From Dehalococcoidia bacterium (lineage in GTDB: Bacteria; Chloroflexota; Dehalococcoidia; GIF9; UBA5629), in assembly GCA_028715025.1 (NCBI GenBank), contig JAQTLG010000092.1, positions 1-6,720 on the forward strand: DNA of 6,720 nucleotides, read 5' to 3'. The notes under the pieces were generated by a model, which was not told the DNA's origin, ran no database searches, and saw only the letters and a list, made by a program, of their open reading frames with translations. Every line of letters begins with the position of its first letter. Position 1 is the first letter of the stretch. Below are positions 1 to 5,947 of this stretch, piece after piece. The translations under genes and the position numbers were made by a program.

Positions 1-44
1 TTGAAATCCCGCCCTTCTGCTGTACCAAATATTAATTATTCAAA

Positions 45-776
45 TTATTTTTTTGCGGAGTTGAACTTAACCAGAGCTTCCCAATCGATATTACCGTTCT
101 TACAGAACTTATTACTGAATTCAGACGTGAATAAGTTGATTATTCTGTAGTACTCATCCAAGAAATCCTTATTCTTTTCCTTTGCTTTATATCCGATTGG
201 TACAATTAGATCAAGATAAAGTTCGCTGTTTCCTGAAATAAACTGCCAGAACGCTTGGCCGCAATATTTATAATAATCACCTTTGTCTGGATTGGCATCT
301 TTTCCGTAGCAGCAGCCATTTACCGCGACTATTTCGGAGTCAGGATTATTTGCACGAAGCACTCTCTTCGCGGTTCTAAAATTCTGTACCATTTTTTTAA
401 TCTGGCTACTATTCCCCCAATTGGGTCCAGACTTGACTGAAACGATATATCGTTTTCCGCCCCTTTGGAATTCAAGATCAATACCTTCAGTTGATGATTT
501 TTTACCATCAAAAGCCGCTTCGCTGACAAAAATAGCGAGTTTCTCAAAGAATTCACCGAATTTAGTTTCCTCGTTGGATGATAAATGGGCATCGAGTATA
601 GCTCTAACTAATGATTCAGACGTACGAACATTCTTGGCCTTAAAAAGGTAGGGATTTTTCCGCCTCAATATTTGTTCCAGCTTCAATTTTCGGAGAGAAG
701 CCAAACGCGCGCTATGAAATTTATCGATGTTATCTTCAACGTAATCTGAGACTATGCTAATCGGAATTGATTTCAT
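45..776 (-). CDS. Type II restriction endonuclease, EcoO109I/PmeII-like
   Basis: Predicted to cut DNA at a specific, unknown site, as partner of the overlapping methyltransferase. I take ATG at 776 as the start (243 residues), because AGAAGG at 783-788 lies 6 nt before it. A GTG at 794 would add six residues but has no good Shine-Dalgarno. The N-terminus is helical and basic. It is followed by an NPYLFKAKN segment (about 41-49) and a helix with acidic residues E75 and E78. A PD-(D/E)XK-like core follows, with EGID (D100) and, after a strand, VSVKSGPNWGNSSQ (S113, K115). The usual Glu of ExK is therefore Ser; from memory EcoO109I has a similar S-x-K arrangement, so this need not mean inactivity. 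The C-terminal third (about 150-243) has Cys residues and aromatics I cannot assign. The gene overlaps the methyltransferase by 20 bp, which suggests translational coupling. The coding sequence is much more AT-rich than the genes to the right. The family assignment is from motif resemblance only. Confidence 0.72.
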   Translation of the reverse strand: MKSIPISIVSDYVEDNIDKFHSARLASLRKLKLEQILRRKNPYLFKAKNVRTSESLVRAILDAHLSSNEETKFGEFFEKLAIFVSEAAFDGKKSSTEGIDLEFQRGGKRYIVSVKSGPNWGNSSQIKKMVQNFRTAKRVLRANNPDSEIVAVNGCCYGKDANPDKGDYYKYCGQAFWQFISGNSELYLDLIVPIGYKAKEKNKDFLDEYYRIINLFTSEFSNKFCKNGNIDWEALVKFNSAKK

Positions 777-1656
777 AACGGCCCTTCTTTTCACATAAAT
801 AGAGCTTTTTCTCTTGCCCTATAGTAGCAACCATCTGGTTATAGTAATCCTTGTGGATTTCAATACCTATCGAATTTCGCCTAAGCTTACATGCTGCTTT
901 TAACGCACTACCTGAGCCGGCAAAAGGGTCGAGAACTAAATCGCCTTCCGCCGTAAATAACTTGATAAACCACTCAGGTAGAGATTCAGGAAAAACGGCA
1001 CTATGATTTTTATTGCCGCATTCGGTGGCAAGATATAGTACATTTGTAGGATAAGCTTTGTCTCTATCAATCCAATTTGAGATATTCTTTCCAAAGCCAC
1101 TTCCTACTTTGGATTCGTCCCTATTTTTGTCGGTAATGCTCAGTTTTCTTAATCTTGTCTTAGCCCAATCTCCTACTGGCACCATAACAGCATCCTGGTA
1201 CATATTAAATTTCTTTGATTTATTAAATTGGAGTAACCGTTCCCAGGAATCCCTAAATCGATTAGGCCATTTACCGGGATAGCAATTCTTTTTATGCCAG
1301 ATAAATTCTTCAGTCCAGAGCCAGCCTTGCCTCCGCATCTCTAATATAAGCTCCATTACGTACGTATGCCGCTCACCATTCATCACCCTTTCTTTGATGT
1401 TCAGGATAAAAGTACCTGACGGTTTTAGAACGCGTAGAAGCTCTAGAGAGGTGGGTAAAAACCATTGTACATATTTATTTGGATGAATGCCGCCGTACGT
1501 ATTTTTTCTCTGGTCTGCATAGGGAGGCGAGGTAAAGATAAGATCAACAGAATTATCACTCAGATCAGCCAGCTTATACCGACAATCACCCAAAATGATT
1601 TTCGTTGATATGTCCACAGCATGACCCCTGCGGGATTTAGAAGCTTTCTTATTCAT
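757..1656 (-). CDS. Site-specific DNA methyltransferase, beta class (N4-cytosine or N6-adenine)
   Basis: Transfers methyl from S-adenosylmethionine to an exocyclic amino group of a DNA base, protecting the host from the overlapping endonuclease. Of the 299 residues, GDCR (23-26) is followed by catalytic motif IV TSPPY (42-46). A middle region (about 90-225) holds the probable target-recognition domain. The SAM-binding motif I DPFAGSGS lies near the C-terminus (243-250), followed by GIEI (264-267). The order IV-TRD-I defines the beta group. An SPPY motif favours N4-cytosine over N6-adenine, which usually has DPPY, but this is not decisive. The ATG at 1656 has no Shine-Dalgarno. A GTG at 1617 (Val14) has AGGGG 7 nt upstream (1625-1629) and would start just before the conserved region, so it is a credible alternative start. 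The gene is AT-rich, like its partner. The function is secure; the methylated base and recognition site are not. Confidence 0.9.
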   Translation of the reverse strand: MNKKASKSRRGHAVDISTKIILGDCRYKLADLSDNSVDLIFTSPPYADQRKNTYGGIHPNKYVQWFLPTSLELLRVLKPSGTFILNIKERVMNGERHTYVMELILEMRRQGWLWTEEFIWHKKNCYPGKWPNRFRDSWERLLQFNKSKKFNMYQDAVMVPVGDWAKTRLRKLSITDKNRDESKVGSGFGKNISNWIDRDKAYPTNVLYLATECGNKNHSAVFPESLPEWFIKLFTAEGDLVLDPFAGSGSALKAACKLRRNSIGIEIHKDYYNQMVATIGQEKKLYLCEKKGRYEINSD

Positions 1657-1660
1657 ATAA

Positions 1661-1676
1661 TAGAATAAATGTTCTA
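1661..1676. repeat. Short inverted repeat before the methyltransferase ATG
   Basis: TAGAA (1661-1665) and TTCTA (1672-1676) form a perfect 5-bp dyad with a 6-bp spacer, ending 5 bp upstream of the methyltransferase ATG at 1656. It could be an autoregulatory operator or a weak RNA hairpin that hides the start. In sequence this AT-rich, a 5-bp dyad can also occur by chance. Confidence 0.25.
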
Positions 1677-1719
1677 ATAATACAAGGCGTCATAAATAAA
1701 AATGTACTCCTTAATAAAG

Positions 1720-1748
1720 ACTATACAGGTACGAGTAATATTATTCAA
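1720..1748 (-). promoter_or_regulatory. Sigma70-like promoter of the restriction-modification operon
   Basis: Reading the minus strand, TTGAAT (1743-1748) is separated by exactly 17 bp from TATAGT (1720-1725), a five-of-six match to the -10 consensus. A transcript would begin near 1713 and run into the methyltransferase and endonuclease genes. It is the only promoter-like pair I saw in this AT-rich gap and is well placed. No experimental signal can be seen from sequence. Confidence 0.5.
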
Positions 1749-1755
1749 AAGTACC
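1728..1755. repeat. Nested dyad overlapping the operon promoter, possible operator
   Basis: GGTAC (1728-1732) and GTACC (1751-1755) form a perfect inverted repeat. Inside it, positions 1733-1746 (GAGTAATATTATTC) are an imperfect palindrome with 12 of 14 positions symmetric. The two are not concentric (centres differ by 2 bp). Both cover the -35 box and spacer of the predicted promoter, where an operator would block RNA polymerase. No separate controller gene is visible in the window, so any repressor would be the methyltransferase itself or an outside protein. The stem is too weak, and lacks a U-tract, for a terminator. Confidence 0.3.
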
Positions 1756-1788
1756 AAACAAAGTGCTATGAATTCACGCTATTATTGG

Positions 1789-3015
1789 TTACTGCCCTGC
1801 TTTCCGCTTCTTTAGCTCCAGCGCCGTCTTAATCCCCTTCTCACGGATGACCTTGAAGGCAAGTCCCTTCTCCGTCTGGCGGTAGAAGCGTTTCGCGTAC
1901 TTTTTGAGCAACTTTTTATCGATCTCGAAACCCAGGCCCGGTCGTGTGAAGGGCTGCAGCATGGCATTTTTATCGGGGATGATCGGCTCGATGATGCCCT
2001 CGCGGAACTCGGGTATCCAGGATGGGGGCTCGTTGGGGTATTCCAGCGGATGACTATTGTCCTTATCGGCCAGCACCATGTTCCAGCCGATGTAGAAGCC
2101 GATGCCACTGGTCCAGGTGTGCGGTGAGAAGCCGCGGTTATATTTATGGCAGGCGTCGATAACCTTCATCACCTGCTGTATACCGCCGGCAAATGTGGCG
2201 TCGGGCTGGTAGACATGGAAGCAATCCTTCTCAAACATTATTTTGATCTCGTCCCATCCATGATTAAGCTCCGCGCCCGCTATCTTGACCGGAGACGCCT
2301 TCTTGAGGGCGGCAAGCCCGTCGTAATCATGCCAGTCCAGAGGCTCCTCCAACCACTCGATCTTGTTGTCCGCGCAAGCTTTGGCGAAATCGATGGCTCG
2401 CTGCAGGTCCCAGGCCGGAATGCGGTCGACGATCGAGACCAGCCAGCCCTGGTTGGCATCCACGCCGATAATAGGATCGGGACCGACGCCCTTGCGCACT
2501 TCTTCGATCAGACGTACGTCGTCCTTGAACTCCTTGGACTTGGCACGCAGCTTGAAGGTCTTGAAACCCTGCTCTTTCAAAGCCAGCAGCTCCTGTACGC
2601 GCTGGGCAGGCTCGTGATACTCGCCAAAGGAGTTGTAGACCTCGATCGGCCTGGCGGTGCCGCCCAGTAGCTCGTAAACAGGCTTGCCTTTGGCCTTGCC
2701 GATGATGTCCCAGCAGGCCGGCTCGATCCAGAAGTTCAGCCAGCCCACGAAGCTGGCCTGTTTGAGCAGGCTCTGGATGCGGTCGATGTCCGAAGGATCG
2801 GAGCCTAACAGATAGCCACCCAGAAGATCGCCCAGTCCCTGCCGCTCCTCGCCCATGGCCGTACCTGCCGACCATCCCTCGATGCCGTCATCCGTCACCA
2901 GCTTGATCAGAGTGAACCGGTTATGTGTTTGAGGATAGCCGGGTATCCAGGTGGGCCAGAAGGTTTCCTTCAGTGGGACATGGACATGGTAAAGCTCGAT
3001 CTCAGCAATTTTCAT
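1789..3015 (-). CDS. Enolase-superfamily enzyme, mandelate racemase subgroup
   Basis: Likely abstracts the alpha proton of a carboxylate (probably an acid sugar or other hydroxy acid), giving dehydration or racemisation; the substrate is unknown. The 408 residues comprise an N-terminal capping domain (about 1-125) and a beta-barrel. Probable Mg2+ ligands are D186 (VDANQGW), a Glu of WLEEP (223-224) and E249 (AGAE). The His-Asp dyad of mandelate racemase is visible as D272 (QPDATF) and H298 (SPHTW), with E325 (LEY) at the expected electrophile position. The Lys-X-Lys motif on the opposite face reads K155-L-R157, so the second Lys is Arg. A basic C-terminal tail of about 35 residues (370-408) follows the barrel. 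The start is firm: a purine-rich GGGGGAGGA sequence lies about 6 nt upstream of the ATG. The gene lies 29 bp downstream of the DUF1622 gene and is probably in its operon. An acid-sugar dehydratase role is an inference. Confidence 0.9.
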   Translation of the reverse strand: MKIAEIELYHVHVPLKETFWPTWIPGYPQTHNRFTLIKLVTDDGIEGWSAGTAMGEERQGLGDLLGGYLLGSDPSDIDRIQSLLKQASFVGWLNFWIEPACWDIIGKAKGKPVYELLGGTARPIEVYNSFGEYHEPAQRVQELLALKEQGFKTFKLRAKSKEFKDDVRLIEEVRKGVGPDPIIGVDANQGWLVSIVDRIPAWDLQRAIDFAKACADNKIEWLEEPLDWHDYDGLAALKKASPVKIAGAELNHGWDEIKIMFEKDCFHVYQPDATFAGGIQQVMKVIDACHKYNRGFSPHTWTSGIGFYIGWNMVLADKDNSHPLEYPNEPPSWIPEFREGIIEPIIPDKNAMLQPFTRPGLGFEIDKKLLKKYAKRFYRQTEKGLAFKVIREKGIKTALELKKRKAGQ

Positions 3016-3044
3016 TTGCGGTCCTCCCCCTTATTGTTTTTACT

Positions 3045-3389
3045 TCATTTAATATGCCCGAGCCGCTCGATCTCTTTGTTGAGAAAATAGCTGATCACCG
3101 TTCTGATAGCAACGATGGCCACCAGCACGGCCACCTCTTCCAAACTTGGCTTTACGATTGTTCGGATAATGTCCGCTGCGATGAGAAACTCCAGTCCCAG
3201 CAGCAGGTAGCGGCCAAGGTCGATACGTATCTTTTCCAGGGGCAGCAATTTCCTTTGTTTTCCGAGATGCGCGATCTGGGCGCGGATAAACTCCACCAGA
3301 CCGGCAATCACACCCCACAGCACAATGAATATGCCGACTACTCCGATGCTTATGGAGATGTATTCCAGGATATTTACCAGCGTGTCCAT
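3045..3389 (-). CDS. DUF1622-family small membrane protein
   Basis: Function is unknown. I start it at ATG 3389 (114 residues), since AGG lies 6 nt upstream; a GTG at 3395 would add two residues but has no spaced Shine-Dalgarno. Three hydrophobic segments are visible at about residues 11-34, 59-76 and 84-102. Between the first two lies a basic stretch (about 36-54: RAQIAHLGKQRKLLPLEK), probably cytoplasmic. The segment RIDLGRYLLLGLEFLIAADI, followed by a conserved-looking IRT and a second AIRTVISYFLNKEIE segment, resembles my memory of DUF1622. Its own promoter is likely at 3418-3446. It is followed at 29 bp by the enolase-superfamily gene. Nothing in the sequence indicates a transporter or an enzyme active site. 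Confidence 0.8.
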   Translation of the reverse strand: MDTLVNILEYISISIGVVGIFIVLWGVIAGLVEFIRAQIAHLGKQRKLLPLEKIRIDLGRYLLLGLEFLIAADIIRTIVKPSLEEVAVLVAIVAIRTVISYFLNKEIERLGHIK

Positions 3390-3417
3390 TCCCACCCTGT
3401 GATCTAAATTCGACAGT

Positions 3418-3446
3418 ATTTTAAGCTAAACGGCTGGTGATAACAA
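3418..3446 (-). promoter_or_regulatory. Promoter of the DUF1622-enolase operon
   Basis: On the minus strand TTGTTA (3441-3446) lies 17 bp from TAAAAT (3418-3423), a five-of-six match to the -10 consensus. Transcription would start near 3410, about 20 nt before the DUF1622 ATG. It lies back to back with the plus-strand promoter, 10 bp apart. Confidence 0.45.
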
Positions 3447-3456
3447 GGATATGTAA

Positions 3457-3485
3457 TTGCCTTACTGCTGTATTTACCATAATAT
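3457..3485 (+). promoter_or_regulatory. Promoter of the PPC-domain gene and MBL hydrolase
   Basis: TTGCCT (3457-3462) and TAATAT (3480-3485), each four of six to consensus, are separated by 17 bp. The predicted start would leave a leader of roughly 40 nt before the ATG at 3531, which is preceded by a GAGG sequence. The match is modest, but the position in a 141-bp divergent gap supports it. Confidence 0.35.
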
Positions 3486-3530
3486 GGAGACATATTAACC
3501 GAATAATCCGGGTACAAACGAGGTCGGAAA

Positions 3531-3980
3531 ATGAAATACAGTGAAGGTAAGATCGGGCGCATCTTCGTAATCAGGTTGGAAGATGGAGATAAGCTGCCCG
3601 ATTGTATCGAGAGATTTGCCGAAGAAAACAAAGTCTTGACAGCGCAGGCCATGCTGGTGGGTGGCATCGGCAGCGGGGAGGTGGTCACCGGTCCCCGCCG
3701 CAATAAAGAGTTGCCGATCGATCCCATGCTGGTTCCCGTTGACGGCGTTCACGAAGTGGTGGGACTGGGAGTGCTGGCGCCGGATAAGGACGGCAGGCCT
3801 GCCCTGCATATCCATGCCGCGCTGGGGAGAGCGGGAGCGACCGTCACCGGGTGCCTGAGAGAAGGAGTTGTAACCTGGTTGGTGGGCGAAGTTATACTAT
3901 GTGAGATTCTGGGAATAAACATGGTACGGCTGCCGGACGAAGCCAGCGGTTTTGATTTGCTAACGAGAACAGATGCATAA
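3531..3980 (+). CDS. PPC/DUF296-domain protein
   Basis: The 149 residues are essentially one PPC (plants and prokaryotes conserved, DUF296) domain. This fold forms trimers and in plants is attached to AT-hooks; the bacterial function is mostly unknown, with DNA binding only suggested. Recognisable parts are the N-terminal strand GRIFVIRLEDGDKL (about 9-22), a helix LPDCIERFAEENKV, the segment AMLVGGIGSGEVV (40-52), the metal-binding-like LHIHAALGR (92-100, H93 and H95), and the C-terminal GCLREGVVTW plus VGEVILCEI (107-126). No AT-hook (RGRP type) is present. The ATG at 3531 has GAGG upstream. It is followed 78 bp later by the MBL-fold gene in the same direction, with no terminator between, so the two are probably one operon. 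The family is secure; the role is not. Confidence 0.88.
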   Translation: MKYSEGKIGRIFVIRLEDGDKLPDCIERFAEENKVLTAQAMLVGGIGSGEVVTGPRRNKELPIDPMLVPVDGVHEVVGLGVLAPDKDGRPALHIHAALGRAGATVTGCLREGVVTWLVGEVILCEILGINMVRLPDEASGFDLLTRTDA

Positions 3981-4058
3981 ATTTGATGTTATATGGTACG
4001 ATACCGGAGGCGGAAGGAAACGCAGGGAATATCGAACTTGACATCATAGGGGGCAGAC

Positions 4059-4745
4059 ATGGCAGGAGTTAAGCAGGAAGTTTTCGCAGTAACATCAGCG
4101 ATCGTAAATGCCTTTATTGTGCGCGGCGAACGGTCGATTATCGTAGACACCGGCTTTCCCGATTACGGCGACAAAATATTGAAAACCATGGGCCGCCACG
4201 ACATCAGGCCGGATGACATCTCCCTCATCATCATTACACACGGACATCATGATCACACCGGCAGCGCGGCTTACCTGAGAGAGAAGACCGGCGCACCGGT
4301 TGCCATACATAAAGCGGATGCCGAAGCGCTGAGGACTGGGGTGAATCCCAAGCTCCATCCGGTGGGCGGTCGGGGAAGGTTCATGGTGGCCATGTCTGAT
4401 ATTGTTAAGCCCAAAGTGCAGGGGATGGAGCCACAGGTGCTGTTGGACGGCGAAATCGACCTGCGCGATTACGGAATCGAGGGTAAGATAGTGCCCACAC
4501 CGGGACACACCCCAGGATCGGTATCAGTCCTGCTGGCCGGGGGCTGCGCGCTGGTGGGAGATATGATATTCGGCGGGCTTTTGAGAAAGAGTACCCCGGG
4601 CTTCCCCTATATTTGCGAGGATATGGAAACGGCTACCAAAAGCATCCAGACTATTTTAGACAGGAGACCCAAGATATTCTATGCCGGGCACGGTGGCCCG
4701 TTTACCGGCGGGCAGGTCTGGCGCAAGTTTTTCGTTAAGCCCTGA
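4059..4745 (+). CDS. MBL-fold metallohydrolase
   Basis: A hydrolase of the metallo-beta-lactamase superfamily, most likely cytoplasmic, with a dinuclear metal site; the substrate cannot be told from sequence. All standard ligands are present in 228 residues: HGHHDH (61-66: H61, H63, D65, H66), H150 in PTPGHTPGS, D168 in VGDMIF and H211 in YAGHGGP. IIVDTG (27-32), a conserved superfamily strand, precedes them. There is no signal peptide. An insert at about 93-127 is rich in Gly, Lys and Pro, and may shape the pocket. It lacks the accessory domains of glyoxalase II or flavodiiron proteins and is close to a minimal single-domain member. AGGGGG about 5 nt before the ATG supports the start. It is likely co-transcribed with the PPC-domain gene, and ends 5 bp from the convergent acyl-CoA dehydrogenase gene. 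Confidence 0.92.
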   Translation: MAGVKQEVFAVTSAIVNAFIVRGERSIIVDTGFPDYGDKILKTMGRHDIRPDDISLIIITHGHHDHTGSAAYLREKTGAPVAIHKADAEALRTGVNPKLHPVGGRGRFMVAMSDIVKPKVQGMEPQVLLDGEIDLRDYGIEGKIVPTPGHTPGSVSVLLAGGCALVGDMIFGGLLRKSTPGFPYICEDMETATKSIQTILDRRPKIFYAGHGGPFTGGQVWRKFFVKP

Positions 4746-4750
4746 CCCGA

Positions 4751-5932
4751 TTATTTAAGCTGATCTCGTGTATAGTCCAGCAGGCGGCGGGCAACCACCA
4801 GTGTATTTATCTGCCCGGTTCCTTCGAAAATGTCATTGATTTTGGCATCCCGCATGAACTTCTCGAAGAGGTTTTTGCGCGAATAGCCCAGCGGTCCCAT
4901 CAGCTCCACCGCCCTTTGTGTAATCAGCGTGGCGGCGCGTCCGGCTTTGGCCTTGGACATGGATGCCTCCAGGGCATTGGACTGGCCGCTGCCAAGCTGC
5001 CACATGGCACGTATCATTAGCAGGTGAGCCGCTCTCCAGTTCGCCTCCATTTCGATGAAATCACGTTCCAGCGCGGTCTGTTTACTGCGCGGCAGCTCGT
5101 AGCGTATTTTGATACCCCGCTTATCGATCTCGTCGCGCAGCATGTCCAGCGCGGCGCGGGTGACGCCCAGCGCCTGCGCCGCCACCATGGGCCGCGTGAC
5201 ATCGAAGGTGGCCATGGCGCCCTTGAAGCCTTCGGTCTTGCTCTTGACCTCGGCTTTGCCCAGGATGTTGCTGAAAGGAATACGGCAGTTATCAAAGGTT
5301 ACCGTTACCGTATCGGATGCCTTGATACCCAGCTTCTTCTCCTTCTTCTCCACTTTCATGCCCGGTGTGCCGGCCTCGACCACGAAAGATTTCATGCCTG
5401 CCCTGCCTGCCGATTTGTCCACGGAGGCCCACACCACGATAATCCCCTCCGAAAGGTCGAGCGCGCGATGTCCCATGGTTACGAATATCTTCTCCCCGTT
5501 CAGCACCCAGTAGTCGCCGTCGCGAGTGGCAGTAGCCTGTATGGCAGAGGTATCCGAGCCGCAGCCCGGCTCGGTCATGGCCATCGCGCCCCACTTGGGC
5601 TTGCCCTCATTAAATCGTGCCAGGAACTTGCCCCACTGCTCTTTTGTGCCGGCGGCGAAGACGGCGGCGCCACCCAGTCCCGGACCGGGGCTGGCCAGAT
5701 AAAGCCCGGCGTCGCCCCAGCAAAGCTCCTCAACCATGAGAGCGCCCACGACTCCCAGCCCGGTCACGAAGCCCTTGCCCCGGTTTTCCCACATGAAATC
5801 AATGATCTCCTGCGGCTCCTCGTGCTCATGCTCGTCGTAGTAACGGCTTACGGGACGGAATTTTTTCTCCGCCACTGCGTGCGCTTCCTGTATTTTGGCC
5901 TTCTCTTCAGCGGTTAATTCAAAATCAATCAT
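4751..5932 (-). CDS. Acyl-CoA dehydrogenase, catalytic subunit of a probable heteromer
   Basis: Predicted to oxidise an acyl-CoA to the 2,3-enoyl-CoA with FAD. Of 393 residues, the N-terminal helical domain spans about 1-115. Next comes the flavin/substrate motif AMTEPGCGSDTS (118-129), the beta domain (about 130-225) and the C-terminal helical domain. The catalytic base is E370 in IFEGTGQIN, equivalent to MCAD Glu376, with T246 of DVTRP at the alternative family position. The R-x-x-F-G stretch that holds FAD across subunits is absent and replaced by a charged segment (about 272-296, including IKIRYELPRSKQ). Gln and Gly of the usual VQxxGGxGY appear as E343 and P347 (VELMGPLGY). AGGAGG (5940-5945) lies 7 nt before the ATG, which fixes the start. 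It follows the second dehydrogenase gene by 15 bp. A heteromer is my inference from complementary losses; a divergent homomer is the alternative. Confidence 0.93.
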   Translation of the reverse strand: MIDFELTAEEKAKIQEAHAVAEKKFRPVSRYYDEHEHEEPQEIIDFMWENRGKGFVTGLGVVGALMVEELCWGDAGLYLASPGPGLGGAAVFAAGTKEQWGKFLARFNEGKPKWGAMAMTEPGCGSDTSAIQATATRDGDYWVLNGEKIFVTMGHRALDLSEGIIVVWASVDKSAGRAGMKSFVVEAGTPGMKVEKKEKKLGIKASDTVTVTFDNCRIPFSNILGKAEVKSKTEGFKGAMATFDVTRPMVAAQALGVTRAALDMLRDEIDKRGIKIRYELPRSKQTALERDFIEMEANWRAAHLLMIRAMWQLGSGQSNALEASMSKAKAGRAATLITQRAVELMGPLGYSRKNLFEKFMRDAKINDIFEGTGQINTLVVARRLLDYTRDQLK

Positions 5933-5947
5933 CGGTACGCCTCCTAA

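Noticed and set aside
1..27. Sequence resembling the 3' end of a tRNA (TTGAAATCCCGCCC ... TACCA)
   Set aside because: The T-loop would have G where C56 is nearly invariant, the ACCA is at the wrong spacing for a 7-bp acceptor stem, and the 5' part is outside the window. It would matter as an integration site, but cannot be supported here.
3973..4041. Short plus-strand ORF of 22 codons overlapping the end of the PPC gene
   Set aside because: It has no clear ribosome binding site and no recognisable sequence, and lies in the leader of the MBL gene; chance is the simplest explanation.
4038..4043. Perfect TTGACA before the MBL-fold gene
   Set aside because: No -10-like box at 16-18 bp; the expected position falls inside the coding start with GC-rich sequence.
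3984..4046. Inverted repeat TGATGT ... ACATCA between the PPC and MBL genes
   Set aside because: Only 6 bp with a loop of about 50 nt and no U-tract; too weak for a terminator or operator call.
4746..4750. Possible bidirectional terminator between the convergent MBL and dehydrogenase genes
   Set aside because: Only 5 bp separate the stop codons and no hairpin with a T-run is visible around them.
5024..5917. Long plus-strand open frame (297 codons) opposite the acyl-CoA dehydrogenase
   Set aside because: It is antisense to a gene with clear family motifs, has His/Arg/Leu-rich composition typical of a GC-rich shadow frame, and shows no domain.
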